Source: Pseudomonas sp. RSB 5.4 (GTDB lineage Bacteria; Pseudomonadota; Gammaproteobacteria; Pseudomonadales; Pseudomonadaceae). From it: DNA of 64,000 bases. The position numbers and the translations under genes are program-made. This document shows, piece after piece, positions 35,034-46,915 of the stretch. The notes beneath the pieces were generated by a model, which saw only the letters and a program-made list of their open reading frames with translations, made no database searches and was not told the DNA's origin. The stretch covers positions 1,206,501-1,270,500 of the forward strand of contig NZ_CP146986.1 in assembly GCF_037126175.1 (NCBI RefSeq). The letters are read 5' to 3'. Numbering within the stretch: position 1 is the first letter of the stretch; each line of letters starts with the position of its first letter.

Positions 35034-37538
35034 TTACTGCCCGGTAAACCAACGGAAGTACGGGTTGCCGCCATCCCAACGCATCACGTCACGCATATCC
35101 CGCCCCCAGGCATCCCGATCCCCGTCATACGCATGCAGGCTCGCGCGGTAGAACTGCATCAGACGCTGGCGGTGGGTCTCCATTCGCTCAGTGAACCCGG
35201 TATCGGCATTCACCAGCGGCGGCGGCACATACAAATCCAGCAGCGCCGGCAGCACCCGGGTAATTTCCTTGCTGCGCACCCACGGCGCGTACTCGATCCG
35301 GGGCTGATCGTCAGTCACCGCCGGGGCGTTTGCCGCGAAGCGCTCAAGGCCTGCGCGGTCGGTGACCCAGGTCGCGAGCAACGCTGGCGCCGAGCCAATC
35401 CCGACATCCTGCAAAGCGCTGCGTACGCTGGCCTGCTGGAAGCGCTCGGTGATTTTCGTCGCGTCCAGTTCCATCGGCTGCAGCGAACCGACCAGCAGCA
35501 TCTCGTGGAACTCGCTGGTCCACAGCGAGGCATACGGGAACACGTCGAGGAAGCTGCGCACCAATGAGCGCGAGTCATCGATATTCTGGGTCGGCAACGG
35601 TAGCCATTGCGCGACGATCCCTTGCTGCTGCAACCGACTGGCGGCCAACTGATAGAAGTCCCGCGAGTACAGATTGACCACACCGGCCGCCGACGGCGGG
35701 GGCGGTTCGAGGGTGATCAGGTCGTAGGTTTGCGGGCTGCGCAGCAGTTCCTGACGGCCATCGCGCAAGCGCACATCGACGCCGGGATCGCTGGCGGCGT
35801 TGAAGTTGCCTTTGAACAGGGGTGCTGCCCTGACCACCGATGGCAGCAGCTCGGCGACCACCCGATGTTCCAGCCCCGGATAGCGCAGCATGGCGCCGGC
35901 AGTGATCCCGGTGCCGAAACCGATCACCAGCGTCGAACGCGGCTCGCCATTGTGGATCAGCAGTGGCAGCAGCGCCTGGATGCGCATGTAGCGCAGCGAT
36001 GGCATGGCATCGCCGGTATTGGACACGCCCTGAATGTACAAACGGTGGAACGTGTTTTCACCACGACCCTGAGCGACCACGGCCACGGTGCCGCCACGGC
36101 CTTCTTCGTAGAACGCCAGCGTGCCGTTGCGCGCCCCGGGCAGCAGGCTCGCGAGTTTGTCCACCGGGGTCAGCAGCGCAAGTGCGACCGACACCAGCCC
36201 TAGCGCGACCACGGCTTGACGCCGACCTTTCTTGACGTGGTGGCCCTTGCGTACGGCCACGTAGCCGATGCTGGCAGCGATCACCGCCAGCAAGCCCAGC
36301 GTGCGCACCAGCCCCAACAGCGGGATCAGTAGAAAACCGCAGAGCATCACCCCGACGATGCCGCCCAGGGTATTGAACGCGACCACGGCACCGACGTCGC
36401 GACCGACGCGCTCACGCCCCACACTCAAGCGCAGCGCCAGCGGAAACGCCGCGCCGAGCAACAGCGTCGGCACGAATACGATGCTCAGTGCCGCCACTGC
36501 AAAACGTGCGCTCATGCCGGCCAGCTCGCTGGCGCCCAAGGCCAGCACCCAGCTCTCGGCATGACTCTGGGCCAACACCAGCCAGCGACCGAGCAGGGCG
36601 ATTTCCAGCAAGGCGATCAGCCCGGCACCGGCAATCAACAGACCGAACACGCCCCAGGGATCACGGATGCGCTCGACGCGACGGGCGAGCAGAGCGCTGC
36701 CGATGAACAGCCCGGTCAGATAAGTGGCGAGCACCACGGCAAACGCGTAGGTGCGGGTGCTCATGAACTGCACGATCGACTGCGACCAGACCACTTCATA
36801 ACCCAGCGCCACGCCGCCGGCGATGGAGTACAGCCACAGTGCGGTATGGTCCGCAGCTTTCTCGGTGTGATGTTTGACCGCAGCCGTAATCGGCGTCGGA
36901 ACCTGACGCTGCAACCACAGCGCACCCGCTGCGGCCAGCAGATTGAGCATCGCCGCAAACAACGCACTGCCACGCACACCGAGGGTGGCAATGAGCACGA
37001 ACGCGGCGAGCAGGGTGCCAACAATCGCGCCGAGGGTGTTGGCCGCATACAGCTGACCGCCGGCCTTGCCCGGGTCAGCCGCCAGCGAGCGCACCAGTAC
37101 CGGAAGCGTGCCGCCCATCAACACCGCCGGAATCCCCACCAGCGTGAACGGCAATAACCAGGCGAGAATGCCGACATGGCCTTGTAGCCAGGCAAACGGG
37201 CTCGCCGCCAGGCTCATCGCAACCGTCGCGCCAACACCGAGTATCGCCACCAGCACTTCCAGCCCGGCATAGAGTAACACCGGTTGCTGCAAGCGATCGG
37301 CCCAACGCCCGAACAGCCAGCCGCCGATGGCCAGCCCGGCAAAAAACGCGCTGATGCCGGCAGTGATGGCATAGACCTCGACGCCGACCACCAGCGACAG
37401 CTGCTTGATCCACAGCACCTGATAGACCAGCGCGGCAGCGCCGGAGAGGCACAACAGCAGGGCGGGGATCAGCCGCGCCGGGGTGGCGGCTTGCACGGTG
37501 GGTATGGCCGACGGCTTGCTGGCGATACGTGAGGACAT
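35034..37538 (-). CDS. membrane-fused spermidine-synthase-like protein
   Basis: The 834-residue protein has about 14 membrane helices in two blocks (about 25-230 and 250-460), with an MFS-like arrangement, and a C-terminal SpeE-like domain (about 480-760): LVIGFGTGITAGAMLRYPG is the S-adenosyl-binding loop (here GFGTG), and LEPPPPSAAGVVNLYSRDFY is the catalytic-loop region. The motif ELLPSVVRAAPLF lies where polyamine synthases have an acidic residue for the aminopropyl donor. These fused membrane proteins are common in bacteria and their reaction is unproven. It has no operon partner; REP copies lie on both sides. Confidence 0.9.
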   Translation of the reverse strand: MSSRIASKPSAIPTVQAATPARLIPALLLCLSGAAALVYQVLWIKQLSLVVGVEVYAITAGISAFFAGLAIGGWLFGRWADRLQQPVLLYAGLEVLVAILGVGATVAMSLAASPFAWLQGHVGILAWLLPFTLVGIPAVLMGGTLPVLVRSLAADPGKAGGQLYAANTLGAIVGTLLAAFVLIATLGVRGSALFAAMLNLLAAAGALWLQRQVPTPITAAVKHHTEKAADHTALWLYSIAGGVALGYEVVWSQSIVQFMSTRTYAFAVVLATYLTGLFIGSALLARRVERIRDPWGVFGLLIAGAGLIALLEIALLGRWLVLAQSHAESWVLALGASELAGMSARFAVAALSIVFVPTLLLGAAFPLALRLSVGRERVGRDVGAVVAFNTLGGIVGVMLCGFLLIPLLGLVRTLGLLAVIAASIGYVAVRKGHHVKKGRRQAVVALGLVSVALALLTPVDKLASLLPGARNGTLAFYEEGRGGTVAVVAQGRGENTFHRLYIQGVSNTGDAMPSLRYMRIQALLPLLIHNGEPRSTLVIGFGTGITAGAMLRYPGLEHRVVAELLPSVVRAAPLFKGNFNAASDPGVDVRLRDGRQELLRSPQTYDLITLEPPPPSAAGVVNLYSRDFYQLAASRLQQQGIVAQWLPLPTQNIDDSRSLVRSFLDVFPYASLWTSEFHEMLLVGSLQPMELDATKITERFQQASVRSALQDVGIGSAPALLATWVTDRAGLERFAANAPAVTDDQPRIEYAPWVRSKEITRVLPALLDLYVPPPLVNADTGFTERMETHRQRLMQFYRASLHAYDGDRDAWGRDMRDVMRWDGGNPYFRWFTGQ

Positions 37539-37588
37539 GCGGTTTGCCTTATTTCAGTTCAGAAAGTGCTGTGACGGTGCTGGCCTCT

Positions 37589-37665
37589 TCGCGAGCAAGC
37601 CCGCTCCCACAGTGGACTTGTGTCCTCCACAAATCCCCTGTGGGAGCGGGCTTGCTCGCGAATGG
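37589..37665. repeat. REP pair, opposite arrangement
   Basis: Two family 1 copies facing away from each other with a 30-base gap, at the 5' side of the spermidine-synthase-like gene and the 3' side of the sulfatase gene. Confidence 0.93.
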
Positions 37666-37731
37666 GCCGACACGGTTCCAAGTTGGAAACAGGGCCGCCC
37701 GCCGATGAGGGCGGGCGGCGGTTCAACGGTG

Positions 37732-39321
<1,590 letters not shown>

Positions 39322-39392
39322 CTGACTTGCTCCTTATCGCGGGGGTCGTTGTTGCGACTTACGTTTCTTGCAGTCCTGCATCACGCTTTTTC

Positions 39393-40411
<1,019 letters not shown>

Positions 40412-40415
<4 letters not shown>

Positions 40416-41827
40416 GGGAAATCCCTTTCATGAACGGGGTTGAGCGGGCGCAGGGCCGACGCCGGTTTGTGCGCCTTTTGTTCGGCCTGACTGTGAAGCG
40501 TAGTCAACGATTCACGCAGTTGATCAAGTGTTTGTGCAGTCTGCGGATCACGTCCGTAAAGTCCGCGCAACAGGCCTTGCAGGCGCGGCCCGGCACTCAC
40601 CAGTTGCAGCCCCAGCCGACTGCGGCGCAGCCACAGGTACAGCGCGCTCAACTGCGTCGGATGAGCTTGCAGTTGCGGGTTGATCTGTTGCCAGGCGAAG
40701 TCGGGCGATTGCTCCCAGGCCAGTCGCCGCGCCTGCTTGCGCGCCTGCCATTGGCGCCGGGCGCGCATCAGCGCCGGACGCAGCCAATAACCCGTGCCAA
40801 TACAGACCGCGAGCAGTGCCAGCCACAGCAGCCAGCGCGTGGAAAAATGCAGGTTGTTGTGGTTGAGTTGCTTGAGATCTTCGGTCACTGAAAACACCGG
40901 TTTGGGGGCGCTGCCGGCAACGGCCTCGAACGTTACGACCGGCACCTGCGTGGTGCGAATTTGCTGCGCTTTGACATCCCACCATTTCACCTCGATGGCG
41001 GGCAGGGCGTAAGCGCCAGGCTTGTCGATGCGGTAGGTGGCGGCGTCGATCCGCTGACCACCGAGAACGTTGCCGCGACCGTCATCCAGGCGCATGACTT
41101 GTGGTGTCTTCAGATAACGACTCAGACCGGCAACGTCGCTCAATGGCGGAACCGGCAGAGCCATCGCCAGTGCGCCATCGGCCTGCAGGATCAATTGGCG
41201 GGTGATGCTGTCGCCGATTTTCAAGGGCGTTGCCGAGTTGCTTACGGTTTGGCTGAAGCGCAGCCCGCTGGCCACCAGCGGCGTTTCTCCGGGTTCGAAA
41301 CCGGGTGGCTGGACGGCGCTGAAGTGCAGAGGCTGACTTTGTGCGCTGAGTGCTGTAGTGGCCTGACCCGGTGTCGCGCTGACCGTCAACGCCGGAATGT
41401 CGAAGCTGCGTGCGACATTCGGGGTGATCAGATAGCTGTAGCGCAAGCCGCTGAAGGATTGCCCGTCGATGGTCTGATTCAGGTGTTGGGCCTGACCGTC
41501 GGGCGGCGTTACCAGAGCACCGTCGAGTTTCAGCTCGGGCAGGGTGGCGGCGCGGGTGAACCAGGTGTCGGTGAGCACGTCGACTTGCAGCTCGACCAGA
41601 CCGCCGACCATGGCGCCTTCGGCGGGTTGCAGGTGGGCCTGGATTTTCAGTTGGGGTTCGGCGGCAGAGGCGTGGATTGTGAAAAGGCAACTGGTGAGCA
41701 GGGTCAGCAGGGTTGCGGTGATCAGGCGGGCGCCATCGCGAGCAGGCTCACTCCTACAGAAGATTTTCGGCGCAAACAAATCCCGTGTAGGAGTGAGCCT
41801 GCTCGCGATGGCCGCAACCCGGTTCAT
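40412..41827 (-). CDS. BatD-like oxygen-tolerance protein with REP in the signal region
   Basis: The 471-residue protein starts with [18 protein letters not shown] and is then a normal signal sequence ([20 protein letters not shown]). Residues 6 to about 32 are encoded by a complete REP pair (41733-41813, 81 bases, 27 codons), so the REP was inserted in frame next to the start codon. The rest has BatD-like immunoglobulin-type domains (about 65-330), a membrane helix ([18 protein letters not shown]) and a cytoplasmic helical end. BatD proteins work with MoxR and VWA proteins in envelope stress or maturation. The start is fixed by ATGA overlap with the upstream VWA gene. Confidence 0.82.
41733..41813. 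repeat. REP pair inside the batD-like coding region
   Basis: Inverted copies of TGTAGGAGTGAGCCTGCTCG with a 25-base centre. The unit is 81 bases long, a multiple of three, and reads through without a stop. Confidence 0.92.
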
Positions 41828-43404
41828 GGTTTGGCCCCCGATTGATCCTGCAAACTGAACTTCTGCTTGAGAAATTTCGCCGGCGAAGTTGTCAGGTTCT
41901 GCAACCACAATGCATCGGAGGTCGCCTGCTCGGTCTCGACCTTTTTGCTCTGGCCCTTGCCCGGTGCCTTGTCGAATTTCACCTCGTTCGGTTTGGTCTC
42001 GGGGGCGTTCTTTTCGGCGCTGTCGGTGTCCTTGAGCAAGGCCTGAGCCAGCGCCAGATTGGCCGTGGCTTCGGGGAACTGCGGTTGCCGCTGCAAGGCC
42101 TGGGTGTAAGCGGCAATCGCCTGATCGAACTTGAAGCGCCGCACGTAAATGTTGCCCTGGTAGAACCACGCTTGCGGCGTGTCCAGTCGAGCGAACGTCG
42201 CCAGTGCAAGGTCATAGTCCGCCGCGTGATAGGCCGCCACGCCTTTCCAGTACGGATCGACAAACAGCGCCGCCGCCTGCGGCCAATGCTCATGCTCGAC
42301 GGCCCAGCGCCCTTGTTGATCGCGGGTGAAAAACGCATCGGTCAGTGCACTGGCCTGTACCGGTGCGGCCGGCCAGCCAAGGCCCGCGGCCAGCACCAGC
42401 GCCGGCACCCAGTTGACGCTCCAGCCCTTGCGCAGACCCACCAGCGCCAACAAGAGAAGCGGCCAGCACAGCCAGTAACCGGCGTCCTTCCAGTGCAATT
42501 GCTGCTGTTCGGCGCTGGCAGTCTGGAAGTGTTGCTGGGCGTGCAATTCGATCCAGTCAAGATCATCGTCGTCGAGGGTGAGACTGCCCAGCGGCGCGTC
42601 GACAGCGGCGGCCAATTGCTTGAGTGCCGCCGGATCGAAATGGCCGAGCAGCGGACGCCCGTTGCTGTCGACTGCCGGCTGGCCGTTGGCGCCCTGAATG
42701 ATGCCGCCATCCTCGTTGCCGACCGCCAATACCAACACCTGCAATTGGCTGCCTTTCAATAGCTTGTCGAGGCCATCGAGTTGCGCAGTGTCGGCACCGT
42801 CGGTGATCAGCAGCAGGCTGCCCGGGGTTTGCTCGGCGCTGAGCAGGCGCCGGGCCTGCTCGATGACGGCGCCGACGTCCTTGCCGGGTTTGTCGATCAA
42901 CCCGGTGCCCAGCGCTTGAATGAAGGTGTCGAGCAGCGCCGGATCGTCGGTCGGCGGCAACACCAGGTGTGCGCTGCCGGCATAGGCAATCAGCGCCGTG
43001 CGAGCGCCGGCGCGACGCTGGATCAGGTCGTGCAGTTTGTGTTTGGCCGCTTCCAGGCGCGTCGGTGGTACGTCACGGGCATCCATCGATGGCGACAGGT
43101 CCACGGCGACGATCAGGGGGGCGCGGTTTTCCAGAAAGTCCGGGCGATCCTGCTCCCAGGTGGGGCCGGCGGCAGCGATGGCGCCGAGTACCAACATCGC
43201 GCACAGCCAGTGCACCGGGCGCAGGCGCTGCCGGTCCTGCGGAGTGACCAGCAGATGTGGCAGCAGGTGTTCGGCGATATTGCCGCGCAGCCGTCGCTGC
43301 AGGTCGCGGCCACGCCGCCAGATCGGCGGCAGCAGCGCAGCGCACAGCGCGAGCAGCAGCCACAGTGGGCGCAGGAAGTGCAAGTCACCGAGATTGATGT
43401 CCAT
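41824..43404 (-). CDS. VWA-domain protein with TPR (BatB/BatC-type fusion)
   Basis: The 526-residue protein has two N-terminal membrane helices ([20 protein letters not shown] and [16 protein letters not shown]), a VWA domain (about 85-280) with the MIDAS motif DLSPSMD and LITDGADTA, a third helix pair and a C-terminal TPR part (about 375-440) including [26 protein letters not shown] stands six bases before ATG 43404; an earlier ATG in frame is rejected. It starts one base after the other VWA gene stops. The order fits the bat operon module (BatA-BatB-BatC-BatD). Confidence 0.88.
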   Translation of the reverse strand: MDINLGDLHFLRPLWLLLALCAALLPPIWRRGRDLQRRLRGNIAEHLLPHLLVTPQDRQRLRPVHWLCAMLVLGAIAAAGPTWEQDRPDFLENRAPLIVAVDLSPSMDARDVPPTRLEAAKHKLHDLIQRRAGARTALIAYAGSAHLVLPPTDDPALLDTFIQALGTGLIDKPGKDVGAVIEQARRLLSAEQTPGSLLLITDGADTAQLDGLDKLLKGSQLQVLVLAVGNEDGGIIQGANGQPAVDSNGRPLLGHFDPAALKQLAAAVDAPLGSLTLDDDDLDWIELHAQQHFQTASAEQQQLHWKDAGYWLCWPLLLLALVGLRKGWSVNWVPALVLAAGLGWPAAPVQASALTDAFFTRDQQGRWAVEHEHWPQAAALFVDPYWKGVAAYHAADYDLALATFARLDTPQAWFYQGNIYVRRFKFDQAIAAYTQALQRQPQFPEATANLALAQALLKDTDSAEKNAPETKPNEVKFDKAPGKGQSKKVETEQATSDALWLQNLTTSPAKFLKQKFSLQDQSGAKP

Positions 43405-43405
43405 C

Positions 43406-44398
43406 TCAGGCCTCCTGCCGCTGGCGGGCAAGCGCCAGTCGCGGGCGCAGCAGGGCGCCGAGGTGATACAGCGCTAACAGGGCCAGCGCCGCGCCCAGCG
43501 GCCAATGGAACAACTCGCGTTGCGGCTGATGGCTGAGAGTTTTCACCTGATGCGGGGTGAGGCGATCGAGGGTGCTGTAGACCTGGTCCAGCGCGGTGCG
43601 GTCTTCGGCGCGGAAAAACTGCCCGCCGGTAGTCTGGGCGATTTGTTGCAGCCCGTGCAGATTGACCTGCGCCTCGCCGGAGGCCGTCGGATCGCCGATG
43701 CCGATGGTGTGGATCACCACGCCCTTGTTGGCGGCCATCTCGGCAGCATGATCGGGGGTGATCGCGCTGCTGGTGTCATTGCCGTCGGTGAGCAGGATCA
43801 GCACCTTTTGCTGTTCGTGCGCCTTGTCCAGCAACTTCAGGCTCAAGCCGATAGCATCACCGATGGCGGTATTGGGCCCGGCCATGCCGATGCCCGTGTC
43901 AGCCAGCAACAGCGAAAGGCTGGCGTGATCGAGGGTCAGCGGCGCCTGCGGATAGGCGCCGCTGCCGAACACGATCAGACCGATGCGGTCGTCCTTGCGC
44001 TTGTCGATAAAGCCTTGCACCACCTGTTTGACGGCAGCCAGGCGATTGATTTTCTGGCCGTCGGCATTAGTGAAATCTTCGGTTTCCATCGACTGCGAGA
44101 TGTCGATGGCGAGCATCAGGTCGCGTACCGGTTGCTGGCGCTCAATGGGTTTTTCGACAAATACCGGTCGGGCGGCGGCGAGCAGGATCAGCGTCCAGAC
44201 CAGCAGGTTCAGCAGCAGTTGCCAACGGTTGTGGCGATTACCGACCCGGCTCGGCGTCTCACCGACCGCACGGCTCATGGCCCCGAAAAACGGCACACGC
44301 ACGGCGCTGCGCGCTTCCTGATACGCCGGCAGGTAACGATAGGTCAGCCACGGCAGCGGCAGCAGGAGCAACAGCCACGGGTAATCAAGCTGCCACAT
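43406..44398 (-). CDS. VWA-domain protein (BatA-type)
   Basis: The 330-residue protein has two N-terminal helices (DYPWLLLLLPLPWLTYRYL and LLLNLLVWTLILLAAARPVF), a VWA domain (about 90-300) with MIDAS DISQSME and ILLTDGNDTSS, and a C-terminal helix (WPLGAALALLALYHLGALL). This is the BatA-like layout. Its start at 44398 overlaps the DUF4381 stop by 14 bases, so the genes are translationally coupled. It probably binds a client or MoxR on the membrane. Confidence 0.9.
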   Translation of the reverse strand: MWQLDYPWLLLLLPLPWLTYRYLPAYQEARSAVRVPFFGAMSRAVGETPSRVGNRHNRWQLLLNLLVWTLILLAAARPVFVEKPIERQQPVRDLMLAIDISQSMETEDFTNADGQKINRLAAVKQVVQGFIDKRKDDRIGLIVFGSGAYPQAPLTLDHASLSLLLADTGIGMAGPNTAIGDAIGLSLKLLDKAHEQQKVLILLTDGNDTSSAITPDHAAEMAANKGVVIHTIGIGDPTASGEAQVNLHGLQQIAQTTGGQFFRAEDRTALDQVYSTLDRLTPHQVKTLSHQPQRELFHWPLGAALALLALYHLGALLRPRLALARQRQEA

Positions 44399-44984
44399 GG
44401 TGCTGCTCCACCCAGTGTTGGCAGGTGTCGAAAAGCGCCTGACGCTGTTCGGCGGGAAGGGCGCGCAGGGTGGCGTCGGGGGCGTAGGCGAGTTGGGCGA
44501 GTTGATCGCTGAAGTCATCGGGCAGCTTGGTTTTGCAGTGCTGCTGCAGAAAGGCTTGCCACTCATCTCTCCCCAGCGCCGCCGGCCCCTGTGGGAGCGG
44601 GCTTGCTCGCGAAAGCGCTGTGTCAGGCGCCATCAATGTTGGATGTGCCGACGCCTTCGCGAGCAAGCCCGCTCCCACAGTGGTTGTGTTCCAATTCCGG
44701 GCTTGGGTCGGCATCGAAAGCGCCACGCGTTTGAGCAGTTCGGGCAACTCGCGCAGAGCGTTCAAGTCATCACTGCGCCCACGCAACTGCGCCAATCGCA
44801 CCAGCGCCTCGCGCCGATACTGATTCCGTCGCCATTGCCCATAACGTCGCACACCAACAATCAGCGCCAGCACAACCAACAGCGCGAACAACACCCACCA
44901 ACCCCAGGTCTGCGGCGCATAACTGACCGGCGCCGGCAGGCTCAGCTCCTTGAGCTGGCTAATGTCGGGGATATTCGGGTTCAT
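44385..44984 (-). CDS. DUF4381 protein with REP-encoded insertion
   Basis: The 199-residue protein has an N-terminal helix (WGWWVLFALLVVLALIVGV) and a cytoplasmic helical domain (YRREALVRLAQLRG, LRELPELLKRVALSM, DEWQAFLQQHC) of the DUF4381 type. Residues about 101-132 (T-V-G-A-G-L-L-A-K through S-R-A-S-P-L-P-Q-G) are the translation of a complete REP pair inserted between two helices without breaking the frame. The usual proteins are about 30 residues shorter. ATGA overlap joins it to the DUF58 gene. The insertion is likely to alter or loop out from the domain; whether it is tolerated is unknown. Confidence 0.85.
   Translation of the reverse strand: MNPNIPDISQLKELSLPAPVSYAPQTWGWWVLFALLVVLALIVGVRRYGQWRRNQYRREALVRLAQLRGRSDDLNALRELPELLKRVALSMPTQARNWNTTTVGAGLLAKASAHPTLMAPDTALSRASPLPQGPAALGRDEWQAFLQQHCKTKLPDDFSDQLAQLAYAPDATLRALPAEQRQALFDTCQHWVEQHHVAA
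44590..44680. repeat. REP pair inside the DUF4381 coding region
   Basis: Inverted family 1 copies, 91 bases in all, lie in the middle of an open frame. Both copies are intact and no stop codon arises. Confidence 0.95.
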
Positions 44985-45916
44985 CGCCGCGGGCCGGCAG
45001 ACTTGCCAAGCTCGGCACGCAATTGCGCGTGGGCCTCTTCGGCGGTGCTGAACATCATCAGCGGCACCTGACTGCGGCGCAGCAGGGTGGCGACATCCTT
45101 GAGCCGGCCACCGAGGTAATCGCCCAATGGCTGATGCACGCTGCGTTTGTCGACGGCCAGTTCCACCTGCAATTGGCCCTGGGTGATCAGCAGTCGTCCG
45201 TTGCTCGGCAGTTTCAAGGCCAGTGGGTCGTAGACTTGCAGGGCGATCACGTCGTTGTGCGCGCGCAGTTGCCGCATCAATTGCAAGGTGCGCTCACCGG
45301 CGCCTGCAAAGTCGCTGGCGATGCAGATCAAATGGTCATGCCCGGCCAGTGCGAGGCAGCGCTGCAAGGCCTTGTCCAGTTGATCCTCGTCTTCGGCGTC
45401 GGGGTTGGCCGCGTTCAGCGCCTGATTCTGTTCTGCCACGCGGCTGAGCAAGGCTTCGACCCGTTTGCGGCTGCGTAACGGCGCGATGCTGTCGATGCGT
45501 TGATCGTTGAACACCAGACCGCCGACCCGGTCACCGGCGTTGAACACCATCCACGCCGCCAGCGCCGCGAGTTCGGCGGCGAGGGCGGATTTGAAGCTGC
45601 GTTGCGAGCCGAAGAACATCGACATGCGCTGATCGACCACGATCAACGCCGGGCGATCGCGTTCTTCGGTGAAGGTGCGTACCACCGGTTTGCCGGTGCG
45701 CAGCGAGGCGCGCCAGTCGAGGTGGCGTAAATCATCACCCGGCTGGTAGCGGCGCAGCTCATCGAAGTTCAGACCACGGCCACGCAGGCGCGAGGCATGG
45801 TTGCCGGCGAGGATGCTGCCCTGGGGCTGGCGCGCCAGAAAGCTCAGGTCACGGGCCTTGAATTCCAGCGCCATCAATTGCGCCAGAGACACGTAGACCA
45901 GGCCATCCGTGTTCAT
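44981..45916 (-). CDS. DUF58 domain protein
   Basis: The 311-residue protein contains GNHASRLRGRGLNFDELRRYQPGDD, a conserved DUF58 block, then LDWRASLRTGKPVVRTFTEE and a VWA-like C-terminal part (about 110-290). DUF58 proteins lie beside MoxR ATPases and are thought to be part of the MoxR-VWA machine. It overlaps both neighbours in ATGA units, so MoxR, DUF58 and DUF4381 are translated in series. Confidence 0.92.
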   Translation of the reverse strand: MNTDGLVYVSLAQLMALEFKARDLSFLARQPQGSILAGNHASRLRGRGLNFDELRRYQPGDDLRHLDWRASLRTGKPVVRTFTEERDRPALIVVDQRMSMFFGSQRSFKSALAAELAALAAWMVFNAGDRVGGLVFNDQRIDSIAPLRSRKRVEALLSRVAEQNQALNAANPDAEDEDQLDKALQRCLALAGHDHLICIASDFAGAGERTLQLMRQLRAHNDVIALQVYDPLALKLPSNGRLLITQGQLQVELAVDKRSVHQPLGDYLGGRLKDVATLLRRSQVPLMMFSTAEEAHAQLRAELGKSAGPRR

Positions 45917-46893
45917 GCCGGAATCGCCACTTTATCCAGCAAACGGTCGAGCACCTGATCGGCAGTCACGCCATCCGCGACCGCGTCGTAGCTCAATTGC
46001 AGGCGATGGCGCAACACCGGATGCACCACGGCGCGCACGTTGTCCGGCGAGACGAAATCCTGGCCCTGCAACCACGCATCGGCCCGGGCGCAACGGTCCA
46101 GGCCGATGCCGCCCCGGGGGCTGGCGCCAATGCTGATCCAGCGTCCGAGGTCTGCGTCGTAATCGGCCGGGTGGCGAGTGGCGTTGATCAGGTCAATCAG
46201 GTAGCGGTCGATGGCGGGTGAGACATGCACCGCGCTGACTTCCTTGCGCGCGGCGAAGATCACTGCCTGCGAAAGACTGAAGCCCTTGCCCGGCGAGGTG
46301 TTCGCGCCCTGAGCAAACTCTTCGGCGCGCAACAGGCGCAACACCTGGCTTTCGTTGTCGGCGCTGGGGTAATCCAGCAGCACCTTCATCAGGAACCGGT
46401 CCATCTGCGCTTCCGGCAGCGGATAGGTGCCTTCCTGTTCGATCGGGTTTTGTGTCGCCACTACAATGAACAGCTCCGGCAGCAGGTGACTTGTGCCAGC
46501 CACGGTAATCTGCCGCTCTTCCATGGCTTCGAGCAGCGCGGCCTGCACTTTGGCCGGAGCGCGGTTGATCTCGTCGGCAAGGATCAGATTGCCGAACAGC
46601 GGCCCTTGCTGGAAGCGGATCTCGTTTTGTCCGGCGACCTGATGCAGCACTTCCGCGCCGGTGATGTCCGAGGGCAACAAGTCCGGGGTGAACTGGATGC
46701 GACTCATCTTCGCGTCCAGGTGTGTGGCCAGCGCCTTGACCGTGCGCGTCTTGGCCAGCCCCGGCAGGCTTTCCAGCAGCAAGTGCCCGTTGGCCAGCAG
46801 GCCGAGGAGGATCTGCCGAATGACCTGATCCTGGCCGAGTACGGCTTCGGCGATGCTCGCTTGCAGGGCGTTGAGGTCGGTGAGTGCGGTCAT
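45913..46893 (-). CDS. MoxR-type AAA+ ATPase
   Basis: The 326-residue ATPase has Walker A ESLPGLAKT (about residue 41), Walker B LILADEINRAP, sensor I and a C-terminal AAA lid. MoxR ATPases act with VWA proteins as chaperones that mature or insert cofactors in enzyme complexes. The P-loop has Ser where Gly is common, as also seen in other MoxR sequences. It starts 22 bases after the SphA-like gene and overlaps DUF58 by four bases. Confidence 0.95.
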   Translation of the reverse strand: MTALTDLNALQASIAEAVLGQDQVIRQILLGLLANGHLLLESLPGLAKTRTVKALATHLDAKMSRIQFTPDLLPSDITGAEVLHQVAGQNEIRFQQGPLFGNLILADEINRAPAKVQAALLEAMEERQITVAGTSHLLPELFIVVATQNPIEQEGTYPLPEAQMDRFLMKVLLDYPSADNESQVLRLLRAEEFAQGANTSPGKGFSLSQAVIFAARKEVSAVHVSPAIDRYLIDLINATRHPADYDADLGRWISIGASPRGGIGLDRCARADAWLQGQDFVSPDNVRAVVHPVLRHRLQLSYDAVADGVTADQVLDRLLDKVAIPA

Positions 46894-46915
46894 GGGACAG
46901 TCCTTTGTGGCCGGT

